This document shows positions 26,085-34,719 of a stretch of 64,000 bases of DNA, in pieces (the stretch's first letter is position 1; each line of letters begins with the position of its first letter). Origin of the DNA: an uncultured Clostridia bacterium (lineage in GTDB: Bacteria; Bacillota; Clostridia; Oscillospirales; CAG-272); the NCBI GenBank assembly GCA_947630625.1, contig CANRIL010000004.1:51491-115490 (forward strand). Direction: 5' to 3'. The notes beneath the pieces are model-generated. The model was not told where the DNA came from. It did no database searches and saw only the letters and a program-made list of their open reading frames with translations. Made by a program: the position numbers and the translations under genes.

Positions 26085-26936
26085 TCAACTAAAATATGTA
26101 CAGAACCTCGACAGCACATACAGAAACGGCGCCGAGGCGATCACGCTGTCAAACCTGTCGAGCATGCCGCCGTGACCCGGAAAAATGCTGCCGAAATCCT
26201 TGATCCCGTGCTCCCGCTTGATATACGACGCGTTGAGGTCGCCGATCTGCGAGACGACGGAGAGCAGAAGTCCCGTTATAAGAAGAGCGACGTAGTTGAC
26301 GGACAGCTCCGTCACCGAATCGATCACGAACCCATAGACGGCGCAGAAAATTCCGCAGAATACAACACCGCCGATGCTTCCCTCAACCGTCTTTTTCGGA
26401 GATATCTTCGGTATGAGCTTATGCTTGCCGAAAAAGCTTCCGCAAAAGAACGCGAAGCTGTCCGTTATCCACGAACCGAGAAAAACGATTGGGAGTATAA
26501 GTCCGCCGTAAGCCGACTGCGTGATCGCGACGACTGAAACGGACGCAGCGGATACGTACACGAGCATAAGGAACAGCTCCGAAAGCGGCGAAAGATTCGG
26601 TTTGATGAATCCAAAAACGCCGCAGGCGTAAAGCAGGTATACTGCCAGAAACGCCGCCACAAGCAAAATCGGCGCATATTTGACGCCGACCTCGCTGCCG
26701 CCGCCCACAACGTACTGAACGACCGGAAACGCCGCGCCGAGCGCGCAGAGCAGAACGGTAAGTCCCCTGCCCTTTGTATCAGCCGCGTCGGTCAGACCGA
26801 CGCAGCCCGCCGTTTCCCAGACCGAAATTGCAGCGATCAGCGCCCATAAGATCGGCGTTGCCGGAGTGTTGTAATATATCAGAGCCGGCACGAGTATCAG
26901 GACGAGCACCGCGCCGGTTATTATCCTTTTTAACAT
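26085..26936 (-). CDS. cdsA: Phosphatidate cytidylyltransferase
   Basis: Integral membrane enzyme that makes CDP-diacylglycerol from phosphatidate and CTP, the precursor of phosphatidylglycerol and cardiolipin. About eight helices; the family signature near the C-terminus reads [25 protein letters not shown]-like (here [10 protein letters not shown]... [11 protein letters not shown]). Length 283. AAGG precedes the ATG, 18 bp after uppS. Confidence 0.95.
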   Translation of the reverse strand: [283 protein letters not shown]

Positions 26937-26954
26937 AAATATATACCTTAAAAA

Positions 26955-27689
26955 CTATTTGCCCGTAACTCCGCCGTACCGGCGTTCACGCGCATAAAAA
27001 TCCCTGACGGCAAGGTCAACGTCCGCCGGCTGCATATCAGGCCAGAGCGTCGGCGTAAAATAGAGCTCCGAATACGCCGCCTGCCACAGAAGAAAGTTTG
27101 AAAGTCTGCGTTCGTTCGCCGTTCTGACTATGAGGTCGGGATCGGGACAGCCCGCCGTATACATGTGCTCCGACAGCGACTGTTCGGTAATTTGTTCGCC
27201 GGACGACGCAAGCTCCGCCGCCGCGTGCACGATCTCGGCTCTTGAGCCGTAGTTCAGCGCGATATTCAGGCGCAGCTCATACTTTGATGACACATCTTCG
27301 AGGCGGCGCATCCGCTCCGCCATCTCGGCCGAGAAAACGGATTTGTCGCCGAGAAAAGTATATCTGATCTTGTTTTCCTCAAGCTCGTCCTCGGCTCCCG
27401 TGATATACTCATCGAGCAGGGAGATGATCCTGTCAACTTCTTTTTTCGGGCGCGACCAGTTCTCTGTCGAGAACGCGTAAACGGTCACGACCTTGATCCC
27501 GATATCGCCGCAATAGCGGACGATCCGCTTGAAGGTTTTTGCGCCCTCCGTGTGCCCGAATTCGCGCGGAAGACCGCGTTTTTTCGCCCAGCGCCCGTTT
27601 CCGTCAAGGATGAAGGCGATGTGCGTCAGCCGCTCGTCTACGCGCACCGGCTCGGACGAGCCGGATCTGTTTTTGTCAAATAAAGCCAT
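26955..27689 (-). CDS. uppS: Isoprenyl transferase (undecaprenyl diphosphate synthase)
   Basis: Soluble cis-prenyltransferase that elongates farnesyl diphosphate with isopentenyl units to the C55 carrier of cell-wall synthesis. The catalytic Asp is in FILDGNGRWAKKRG; FSTENWSRP and the late RTANERRLSNFLLWQ complete the family pattern. Length 244. GGGAG precedes the ATG. It stands 190 bp downstream of frr, with a possible attenuating hairpin between them. Confidence 0.96.
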   Translation of the reverse strand: MALFDKNRSGSSEPVRVDERLTHIAFILDGNGRWAKKRGLPREFGHTEGAKTFKRIVRYCGDIGIKVVTVYAFSTENWSRPKKEVDRIISLLDEYITGAEDELEENKIRYTFLGDKSVFSAEMAERMRRLEDVSSKYELRLNIALNYGSRAEIVHAAAELASSGEQITEQSLSEHMYTAGCPDPDLIVRTANERRLSNFLLWQAAYSELYFTPTLWPDMQPADVDLAVRDFYARERRYGGVTGK

Positions 27690-27763
27690 AGTGACTCCCG
27701 GGTATATACTCCGCGGCGGTCAATTTCCGCGTTGTGATACTCAATGTAAAAAGAAAATCGCGG

Positions 27764-27787
27764 CGGCGGGGACGCGATGCCCCGCCG
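27764..27787 (-). terminator. Possible terminator or attenuator between frr and uppS
   Basis: Stem CGGCGGGG / CCCCGCCG (27764-27771 with 27780-27787) with an 8-nt loop; on the minus strand UUUUCUUUUU follows 6 nt later. The 190-bp gap has no coding frame. It may only reduce read-through. Confidence 0.45.
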
Positions 27788-27879
27788 TCCTTTTCTGACA
27801 CCCAAGCATAGTGCGCGGCAAACGCCTGCCTGCCGAGATCTGTCTTTCGACACGCAGTTTGCCGATATTCGCTTCCCGC

Positions 27880-28434
27880 TCAGACTGACATTATCTCCTT
27901 GACCTTGCCCTCAGTCACGCGGTCAACTTCTTTGATATATTTGTCCGTCAGCGTCTGGATATCCTTCTCAGCCTGCTTTTCCTCGTCCTCCGTCAGCTCG
28001 CTTGACTTCTTCTGAGCCTTCGCGCGGTCCATTGCGTCGCGGCGGATATTGCGGATCGCGACCTTTGCCTCTTCGCCGAGCCTTTCGACCTGCTTTTTGA
28101 GCTCGCGGCGGCGCTCCTCGTTGAGCTGTGGGATCGCCAGTCTGATGAGCTTGCCGTCATTCTGGGGCGTGATCCCAACGTCTGACGTTAAAATCGCGCG
28201 CTCGATCGCCTTCAGCGATGACGGGTCATATGGGGAGATGACGAGCGTGCGCGCGTCTGCGGCGCGAATTTCCGCCATCTGCGAGATAGGCGTCGGCGCT
28301 CCGTAGTAGTCCGCGGAAACTCTTGAAAGGATCTCGGGATTTGCGCGGCCGGCGCGGATCGTCCCAAGATTGTCCGAGTAAGCAGAAATGGACTTCTTCA
28401 TTCTGGTTTCAAATTCGTCTGTCTTGAATTTCAT
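27880..28434 (-). CDS. frr: Ribosome recycling factor
   Basis: Works with EF-G to split the post-termination ribosome. The 184-residue length, RAGRANPEIL near residue 30, and the C-terminal helices typical of the three-helix bundle are clear. GGAGGAG lies before the ATG. It follows pyrH by 30 bp. Confidence 0.97.
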   Translation of the reverse strand: MKFKTDEFETRMKKSISAYSDNLGTIRAGRANPEILSRVSADYYGAPTPISQMAEIRAADARTLVISPYDPSSLKAIERAILTSDVGITPQNDGKLIRLAIPQLNEERRRELKKQVERLGEEAKVAIRNIRRDAMDRAKAQKKSSELTEDEEKQAEKDIQTLTDKYIKEVDRVTEGKVKEIMSV

Positions 28435-28464
28435 CGTTTGCTCCTCCGTTTATTTAATATGTTT

Positions 28465-29175
28465 TTATTTCGTATGTGTCACGACCGTGCCGATGTCTTC
28501 CCCGCAGACGGCGCGGACGATATTTTCCGGGTCTTCGAGCGCGCAGAGCAGAAGCGGCAGATTGTTTTCGCCCGAAAGCGTTGCCGCGGCGAGGTCGATC
28601 ACGCCGAGCTTATTTTCGATTATGAAGTCGTAGTCAACGGTGCGGAATGGCTTCGCATCCGGGAATTTGCGCGGGTCGCGGTCGTAAACCGCGTCTATGT
28701 TCTTCGCGAGTATCGCGACATCAACTCCGAGCTCCGCCGCGCGGATGACGGCGGCCGTATCCGTCGTGAAGAACGGATTTCCGATCCCGGCTCCGAGCAC
28801 GACGACAGTACCTTCGGACAAATATTTTACCGCCTTGTCGCGAACGAACACCTGCGCGAACTCGGTCATCTCGATCGCGGACATGACGATCGCCCTGACT
28901 CCGGCGCGCAGCAGCGCGTCCTCGATGCCGAGGGCGTTTATGACTGTCGCGAGCATGCCCATGTGGTCGGCGCGCGAACGATCCATTCCCACGCCTTTTG
29001 CGCCGCGCCAGATGTTGCCGCCGCCGACGAGGATCGCCACCTCGACGCCCATATCGACGCATGATTTTATTGCGCGTGCCGTTTTGTCGAGCATATCAAA
29101 GTCAAGTACGCTGCCCTTTCCCGCCAGTGCTTCGCCGGACAGCTTGATCAGGACACGTTTATATTTCGTCTGCAT
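28465..29175 (-). CDS. pyrH: UMP kinase
   Basis: Amino-acid-kinase-fold enzyme that phosphorylates UMP to UDP, feeding RNA and cell-wall nucleotide sugars. The N-terminal KLSGEALAG, the GGGNIWRG loop, and GTGNPFFTTDTAA-like (here GAGIGNPFFTTDTAA) are conserved. Length 236. The ATG at 29175 (AAGGA about 10 bp upstream) is preferred over a TTG at 29208. It opens the pyrH-to-ispG transcript from the promoter at 29223-29251. Confidence 0.97.
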   Translation of the reverse strand: MQTKYKRVLIKLSGEALAGKGSVLDFDMLDKTARAIKSCVDMGVEVAILVGGGNIWRGAKGVGMDRSRADHMGMLATVINALGIEDALLRAGVRAIVMSAIEMTEFAQVFVRDKAVKYLSEGTVVVLGAGIGNPFFTTDTAAVIRAAELGVDVAILAKNIDAVYDRDPRKFPDAKPFRTVDYDFIIENKLGVIDLAAATLSGENNLPLLLCALEDPENIVRAVCGEDIGTVVTHTK

Positions 29176-29222
29176 AAAAGATACATCCTTATGTTTTTTG
29201 AGCGACAATACGCCCGAATTAT

Positions 29223-29251
29223 ATTATACCTATTTTTTTGCCGATTGTAAA
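29223..29251 (-). promoter_or_regulatory. Promoter of the pyrH-frr-uppS-cdsA-dxr-rseP-ispG transcript
   Basis: Minus-strand TTTACA (29251-29246), 17-bp spacer, TATAAT (29228-29223). Confidence 0.8.
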
Positions 29252-29459
29252 CACCAATTTGCCGATTATACGAAATTAATGTATTTTTTCACGTCAGTAT
29301 GTCAGCGCGCCGACAGATACGAAGATACTCCGCAGTCTCTCCCTGTCGCGTGACTGAATTTAGACAGCCGATTTTTTGATAACTGCCGAAATTAATTTGA
29401 CATACAAAATTGCGGTTTCGGGAAACGGATCCCCCGCCAGACACGCTTTTTTGTAAAAA

Positions 29460-29484
29460 CGGGAGGCGGAAAAACCGCCTCCCG
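29460..29484 (-). terminator. Terminator of the rpsB-tsf operon
   Basis: A perfect 10-bp stem CGGGAGGCGG / CCGCCTCCCG with a 5-nt loop; on the minus strand TTTTT follows directly. Confidence 0.9.
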
Positions 29485-29497
29485 AAAAAATTTTATG

Positions 29498-30436
29498 TCA
29501 GTTGCCTTTTACGAGCGATGCGATCTCTTCCGCGAAGTTGTCCTCGCGCTTTTCAAGACCTTCGCCTCTCTCGTAGAGCCAGAAGCCCTTCACCTTGATG
29601 TCGCCGCCGAGCGCCTTCGCGGTGTCTGCAACGTACTTTCCGACCTTTATGCCGTCTTCCTTGACATAGGGCTGTTCAAGCAGGCAGACACGCTCGAAGA
29701 AGAGCTTGTCGAGCTTGCCTTCAACGATCTTGTGAAGCACAGCGTCCGGCTTGTTTGCAAGCTTTTCGTCGTTCTTCGCCGCCGTGACCTGAACTTCCAT
29801 CTCCTCGTCGATAACGCTTGCGGGAACGTCTTCCTTTGCGATATATGTGGGAGGATTGCCAGCCGCGATCTGGAGCGTGATATTCTTCGCGAACTCTGCG
29901 AATTCCGGCTTCGATGCGACCTCGTCAGACGTGTCAAAGCTTACGATAACGCCCGTCGTGCCCTTGCCGTGGATATACGTTGCAAGTACGCCCTCAACGA
30001 TTACAAAGCGGCGGATGTTCATGTTCTCGCCGATCGTGAAGACCATGTCCTTCAGCTTGCCTTCGACCGTGAAGCTGTCGTCGTACGGAAGCGCGTTGAG
30101 CGCTGCGAGATCAGCGGGCTTATTCTTGAGGATGACTGCGAGTATCCCGCGGACGAATTCCTGGAAAGAAGCGTTCTTCGCGACAAAATCCGTCTCAGCG
30201 TTGACTTCGATCATAGCCGCTGTTCTGCCGTCCTCGGAGAGCATGATGTCAACGATGCCCTCAGCCGCGACGCGCGAAGCCTTCTTTGCTGCGACCGCAA
30301 GCCCCTTCTCGCGAAGAATCTTTACCGCCTCGTCAAAGTTGCCGTCAGCAGATGTGAGCGCCTTCTTGCATTCCATCATTCCGCAGCCCGTCTTAGCGCG
30401 GAGATCGGAAACCATTTTTGCCGTAATAGCTGCCAT
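29498..30436 (-). CDS. tsf: Translation elongation factor Ts
   Basis: Nucleotide-exchange factor for EF-Tu. The UBA-like N-terminus (VSDLRAKTGCGMMECKKAL) and the TDFVAKN motif are diagnostic. At 312 residues it is slightly longer than average. It follows rpsB by 26 bp and is closed by a terminator 14 bp after its stop. Confidence 0.97.
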   Translation of the reverse strand: MAAITAKMVSDLRAKTGCGMMECKKALTSADGNFDEAVKILREKGLAVAAKKASRVAAEGIVDIMLSEDGRTAAMIEVNAETDFVAKNASFQEFVRGILAVILKNKPADLAALNALPYDDSFTVEGKLKDMVFTIGENMNIRRFVIVEGVLATYIHGKGTTGVIVSFDTSDEVASKPEFAEFAKNITLQIAAGNPPTYIAKEDVPASVIDEEMEVQVTAAKNDEKLANKPDAVLHKIVEGKLDKLFFERVCLLEQPYVKEDGIKVGKYVADTAKALGGDIKVKGFWLYERGEGLEKREDNFAEEIASLVKGN

Positions 30437-30462
30437 ATTATAAACCTCTCTTTAAAACGTGA

Positions 30463-31218
30463 TTATTCAGCTTCAACCTCTTCGTCCTCTGCTTCTTCAG
30501 CCTCGGCCTTCTCCGCCGCGGCGTTGTCAAAGGACTCGCCCTGCTTGCCCTCGATGACTGCGTCAGCGAGAACAGAGGAGATGAGCTTGATCGCGCGGAT
30601 AGCGTCGTCGTTGCCGGGGATGATGTAGTCGGCGTCTTCGGGGTCGCAGTTTGTGTCGACGATAGCGACGACCGGGATACCGAGCTTCTTCGCTTCGAGA
30701 ACGGCGTTATGCTCTTTGCGTGTATCGACGATGAAAACAGCGTCCGGCAGACGGTCCATTTCCTTTATACCGCCGAGGTTGCGCTCAAGGTTGTCCATCT
30801 CCTTCTGGAGAGCGGCAACTTCCTTCTTCGGGAGCGAATTGAACGTTCCGTCTTCCTGCATCTTCTCAAGCTGATAGAGACGCTGGATCGACTTTCTGAT
30901 CGTTCTGTAGTTGGTGAGCATACCGCCGAGCCAGCGAACGTTTACGTAGAACTGACCGCAGCGCTTAGCCTCTTCCTTAATGGCGTCAGCCGCCTGCTTC
31001 TTTGTGCCTACGAACAAAATCGTGCCGCCCTGAGCGGAGAGGTCACGAACGAACATATAGGCCTCGTCAAATTTCTTGACGGTCTTCTGGAGGTCAATGA
31101 TATAAATACCGTTGCGCTCCGTGAAGATGTATTCCTGCATCTTCGGGTTCCATCTTCTTGTGAGGTGTCCGAAATGAACGCCTGCTTCAAGCAGCTGCTT
31201 GATCGAGATAATAGACAT
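30463..31218 (-). CDS. rpsB: 30S ribosomal protein S2
   Basis: Small-subunit protein. Family signatures [19 protein letters not shown] and [16 protein letters not shown] are intact, and an acidic tail (about 25 residues rich in Glu and Ala) ends the 251-residue chain. The ATG at 31218 is chosen because AAGGAGG lies 10 bp upstream; the frame stays open further upstream through the leader RNA but has no support there. First gene of the rpsB-tsf operon. Confidence 0.97.
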   Translation of the reverse strand: MSIISIKQLLEAGVHFGHLTRRWNPKMQEYIFTERNGIYIIDLQKTVKKFDEAYMFVRDLSAQGGTILFVGTKKQAADAIKEEAKRCGQFYVNVRWLGGMLTNYRTIRKSIQRLYQLEKMQEDGTFNSLPKKEVAALQKEMDNLERNLGGIKEMDRLPDAVFIVDTRKEHNAVLEAKKLGIPVVAIVDTNCDPEDADYIIPGNDDAIRAIKLISSVLADAVIEGKQGESFDNAAAEKAEAEEAEDEEVEAE

Positions 31219-31338
31219 TTTCTGATGTCCTCCTTCGGTTTTTCCACCACGTCCGCCATGTATGCGGCAACCGGAACACCGGCACCGACCGCACATCCAA
31301 GCGTCGTGTGTGAGATTTAGTCGTGCGTCACGCACACA
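31219..31338 (-). ncRNA. Structured 5' leader of rpsB
   Basis: About 120 nt between the predicted start near 31338 and the rpsB ATG. It can fold into GTGTG/CACAC enclosing GCGTGACGC, then a long hairpin ATGTGCGG ... CCGCATACAT with an inner CCGG-TGTT-CCGG. This suggests ribosomal-protein autoregulation, as S2 leaders are known in other bacteria, but I do not recognise the published S2-leader consensus. Confidence 0.5.
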
Positions 31339-31344
31339 TCGAAT

Positions 31345-31373
31345 ATATTACCATAAAAAGCCCGCCGTGTCAA
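31345..31373 (-). promoter_or_regulatory. Promoter of rpsB-tsf
   Basis: Minus-strand TTGACA (31373-31368), 17-bp spacer, TAATAT (31350-31345) with extended TGG. Confidence 0.8.
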
Positions 31374-31419
31374 CACTAAAAAAATCATTTTTTAATAAAG
31401 TCCCGTCAAAGCGATATAA

Positions 31420-31447
31420 AGACCGGGAAGCGATGAAGCCTCCCGGT
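31420..31447 (-). terminator. Hairpin after the orphan binding lipoprotein gene
   Basis: Stem GACCGGGA / TCCCGGTC with a 12-nt loop; the minus-strand continuation TTTATATCGCTTT is only moderately T-rich. Confidence 0.5.
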
Positions 31448-31499
31448 CAGTATCTGTTTTTTATTGTTCCACCGAATTGCAGTGACCCGACTGTAGATT

Positions 31500-33323
31500 T
31501 TATTCCGTCGGAGCCTCGGTCGCCGGAGCCTCAGTCGTCGGGGCTTCAGTCGTCGGTGCCTGAGTCGTCGGAGTATCTCCGCCGGATTCACCTGTATCTT
31601 CGCCGCCCTGTTCAGCCGCGAAGTTCTTCTGGAAGTATTCGGTGTAGACCTTGTTAAGACCGAACTCCCATGAATTTCCGGCCATCTGAGAGAATTTCTC
31701 GTTGCTCGTAAGCTCTGATGAGAACTGCTTGAACATGTCGTCGACATCTTCCAGCTTCAGATCATTGAGCTTTGCATAATACTCCTTGCCAAGCTTTGTA
31801 AGTTCAGCGAAATTAGACGCGTTCGAAGCTGTTCGCAGACCCGGAACGAAGGAGAACGGAGTCAGGATGGAATCAAGGTTCCTTGCCTTGTCGTATTCCC
31901 ACTGATTAGGATCCATGCCCTCTTCTGTATACGCAAGATACGTGTTGCCCGTGTAAAGGATATTCATGTTGTACGTGGACTTCCCGTTTTCATCGAGAAT
32001 GCGTACTACCTGATTATCATCGTTAAGATTGTAGTGAACGCCCTCTACGCCGTACTGGAGCAGGTTGCGGATCTCCGGGTTCGTGTTGATGGCCGTGATG
32101 ACCTCGAGCGAACGATTAAGGCTCTTTGTAGAGGAGCTGACTGCAAACGCGCCGGCAAAGAGGTCTTCCTGCGTTGCGTGCGGACGCTCGTAGATGGAGA
32201 TATCGTACTCTTCGCCGTACTTTGCCTCGACTTCCGCAAGAGAAGAAGCGGACACGACGCCGACAGCAAATTTCTCAACGTTGTCAGGATCCTCGGCGAT
32301 CATGCCGGCTTCCTGGAATTCCTTCATGAGCTTGAAGTTTGCCTTGTAATCGCTCATGCTGAATATGTTGGAGATGGTTCCCTGTGAATTGTATGTGGAG
32401 TCGTTGTTTATAACGGAAGCGAGCGGGCTCCAGCTGCCGTCCTCAGACCAGTAGGACATGCCGACGGGGTCTACCCAGGAAAGCAGCGGAACGACCGATT
32501 TGTCTTCCTCATATCTTGCGACGCTGCGGATGAAGTGCTCGCAGTTTGCGATAGAACCCGTCAGGTCGGCGGGATCGTAGTCGTACTTCTTCGCGAGTTC
32601 CTTATTCGTAAGGAGGAACTTATACTCGCCGAGGCCGTGGTTGTTCGGGATGGCGTATACCGATCCGCGATAGAACCTCGCCAGGTCAAGGAATGAAGGA
32701 TATATGTACTGCTTCAGGTTCTTGAAGCTTCCGTTCAGCTTATCCTCAAGCGACATAATGGCGTTCTTGTCGATGAGGTCTACATATGTATCATAGTCCG
32801 TGATAAGGAATATATCAAACTGATATTCACTTACGGAAGGATACCTCTTAAGGCTCTGCGAATACTCATTCACATAAGTCTCGACCGGAGCCTCTGTACC
32901 CGCGGTCGTCTCAGGCATGGTCAGACCTTCCTGACGCAGGCTCTGTTCGAGCTCCTTGCGGCGGGACGATTCAGCCCTGTCGTCTTCGAGCTTCTGCGAG
33001 ATGGACTCGATCTTTTCGTAAACGGCAGCCTCGTATTCGTCCTCGTCAAAAACGCGGATCTGAACAGCCGTCGTAAACTGCGCGTTGAGTATATCGTTGA
33101 TGGCAGCCTCGACCTGCTTCACGGAATCTTCCGTCGTTCCCTCTCCGGCGGGGAGCCAGAGCGTGAGCGTATATGGAGTTCGATTGCTCAGATCGGCATC
33201 GAGGTCATCTTCACTAGTACCGCTGACTTCGCCGTCCTCGCTGCTGTCGGGTGAGCAGCTTGCCAGAACGAACGAGAAGAGCATCATGAAAACGAGCACC
33301 AGACATAAAAGTTTTTTACCCAT
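31500..33323 (-). CDS. Extracellular substrate-binding lipoprotein (sugar type), orphan
   Basis: A 607-residue lipoprotein with lipobox LASC (Cys about residue 23). The body resembles family-1 carbohydrate-binding proteins of ABC importers (YTLTLWLPAGEG; RYEEDKSVVPLLSW). A charged coiled segment (about residues 95-140) interrupts the first lobe, and the last 30 residues are a Thr/Glu/Ala/Pro repeat (TTEAP units). No permease gene is adjacent, so it serves a transporter encoded elsewhere or acts as a sensor. AGGAGG precedes the ATG; transcription appears monocistronic. The substrate is unknown. Confidence 0.78.
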   Translation of the reverse strand: MGKKLLCLVLVFMMLFSFVLASCSPDSSEDGEVSGTSEDDLDADLSNRTPYTLTLWLPAGEGTTEDSVKQVEAAINDILNAQFTTAVQIRVFDEDEYEAAVYEKIESISQKLEDDRAESSRRKELEQSLRQEGLTMPETTAGTEAPVETYVNEYSQSLKRYPSVSEYQFDIFLITDYDTYVDLIDKNAIMSLEDKLNGSFKNLKQYIYPSFLDLARFYRGSVYAIPNNHGLGEYKFLLTNKELAKKYDYDPADLTGSIANCEHFIRSVARYEEDKSVVPLLSWVDPVGMSYWSEDGSWSPLASVINNDSTYNSQGTISNIFSMSDYKANFKLMKEFQEAGMIAEDPDNVEKFAVGVVSASSLAEVEAKYGEEYDISIYERPHATQEDLFAGAFAVSSSTKSLNRSLEVITAINTNPEIRNLLQYGVEGVHYNLNDDNQVVRILDENGKSTYNMNILYTGNTYLAYTEEGMDPNQWEYDKARNLDSILTPFSFVPGLRTASNASNFAELTKLGKEYYAKLNDLKLEDVDDMFKQFSSELTSNEKFSQMAGNSWEFGLNKVYTEYFQKNFAAEQGGEDTGESGGDTPTTQAPTTEAPTTEAPATEAPTE

Positions 33324-33393
33324 TATGGAACTTCCTCCTAAATACTACGGTAAATTCGCGTAACAAAAGCGACCGCCGATATATTCTTATGAT

Positions 33394-33422
33394 ATTTTAC
33401 ATCAAACAACCCAACATGTCAA
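33394..33422 (-). promoter_or_regulatory. Promoter of the orphan binding lipoprotein gene
   Basis: Minus-strand TTGACA (33422-33417), 17-bp spacer, TAAAAT (33399-33394). A second TTGACA lies at about 33439-33434. Confidence 0.75.
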
Positions 33423-33610
33423 GCGGTATTTGTCAAAGTTGATAAAAGTATTGAGGCATTATCATTTCAAAATCGTCAAATTGACACGGTTTTTCTTGTC
33501 GTACTTTAACAAATAATGTGTTAAACTTTTGTCCCGAATTGCGTCAATCATGTGATTTATGCACAAAATTCTACATGAAAAATTGTGGGATTTGCAAGAA
33601 AAAGTTTTTA

Positions 33611-34699
33611 TCAGTCAAGGAAATCGCGCAGTCTTTTCGAACGGCTCGGATGACGGAGCTTGCGCAGCGCCTTCGCCTCTATCTGACGTATGCGCTCGCG
33701 CGTGATATTGAACTCCCTGCCGACCTCCTCAAGAGTGCGTGTTTTGCCGTCGTCAAGGCCGAAACGGCGCTTCAGGACAAGTTCCTCTCGCGGCGTCAGC
33801 GTGTGCAGCACCTCCGCTATCTGCTCGCGGAGAACAGCGTAGGACGCGGCATCCGGCGGAGCCGGGCTTTCCTGGTCCTCTATGAAGTCGCCGAGATGGG
33901 AATCCTCCTCTTCGCCTATAGGCGTTTCAAGCGAGACGGGGTCGCGGGCGATCTTCATGATCTCGCGCACCTTTTCAGGCGTCATATTCAGCTTTTCCGC
34001 GATCTCCTCCGGCGTCGCCTCGTGGCCGAGCTCCTGGAGCAGCTGGCGCGAATAGCGTGAAACCTTGTGTATCGTCTCTACCATGTGGACAGGTATCCTG
34101 ATCGTTCTCGCCTGATCGGCGATCGCTCTCGTTATGGCCTGACGTATCCACCACGTCGCGTAAGTCGAGAATTTATATCCCTTCGTGTAGTCGAATTTGT
34201 CAACGGCCTTCATAAGCCCGAGGTTGCCCTCCTGGATCAGGTCAAGGAAGAACATCCCCTTGCCGACATAGCGCTTCGCAATGCTGACGACAAGGCGCAG
34301 GTTCGCGACGACGAGCTCTTCCTTCGCCTTTTCGTCGCCCTCCGCCATGCGCTTCGCGAGCTCAAGCTCGCGGTCCGTATCGAGCAGCGGCACCTTGCCG
34401 ATCTCTTTAAGATACATCCTGACAGGGTCGTCGATAGCGAGCCCCTCCTGTGAGAGCGCCTTTTCCATGTCTTCCGCGCTGCCCATGCGCTCAACCTCGC
34501 TCTCGATGTCGACGGTCGACATATCAGCCTCTATTCCGATCCCGTTGCTCTCAAGCGTGTCGTAAAGCTTCTCGATGCTCTCAAGATCAACGTCCTCGTC
34601 GTCTCCGATCGCATCCTCGATATCGCTCTGCGTGAGTCCTCCGTTCGCTCTGCCCTTTTCTATAAGGTCGAGTTCTCTTTCGTTCACGTTCTCATCCAT
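33611..34699 (-). CDS. rpoD: RNA polymerase primary sigma factor (sigma-A)
   Basis: Housekeeping sigma factor, 362 residues. Region 1.1 is short and acidic, region 1.2/2 holds [12 protein letters not shown] and the -10-recognition stretch [15 protein letters not shown], region 3 follows, and region 4.2 ends with the -35-binding helix ([20 protein letters not shown]). It matches the many TTGACA/TATAAT promoters seen in this window. Third gene of dgt-dnaG-rpoD, 20 bp after dnaG. Confidence 0.97.
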   Translation of the reverse strand: MDENVNERELDLIEKGRANGGLTQSDIEDAIGDDEDVDLESIEKLYDTLESNGIGIEADMSTVDIESEVERMGSAEDMEKALSQEGLAIDDPVRMYLKEIGKVPLLDTDRELELAKRMAEGDEKAKEELVVANLRLVVSIAKRYVGKGMFFLDLIQEGNLGLMKAVDKFDYTKGYKFSTYATWWIRQAITRAIADQARTIRIPVHMVETIHKVSRYSRQLLQELGHEATPEEIAEKLNMTPEKVREIMKIARDPVSLETPIGEEEDSHLGDFIEDQESPAPPDAASYAVLREQIAEVLHTLTPREELVLKRRFGLDDGKTRTLEEVGREFNITRERIRQIEAKALRKLRHPSRSKRLRDFLD

Positions 34700-34719
34700 A
34701 ATTTCGTTTTGACCTTCCT

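Larger units (their letters stand above)
29176..29497. other. 322-bp intergenic region between tsf and pyrH
   Basis: Holds the pyrH promoter (29223-29251) and the rpsB-tsf terminator (29460-29484). Near the promoter the phrase TTTGCCGATT occurs twice, 19 bp apart (about 29237 and 29258), and the second copy is followed by another TATAAT-like box. Nothing is recognised between 29290 and 29459. Confidence 0.6.

Noticed and set aside
29495..30628. A 377-codon plus-strand frame opposite tsf
   Set aside because: Antisense to an unmistakable EF-Ts gene; composition typical of a shadow frame.
31500..31590. Repeated TTEAP-coding units as a DNA repeat element
   Set aside because: It is the low-complexity protein tail of the binding lipoprotein rather than an independent element.
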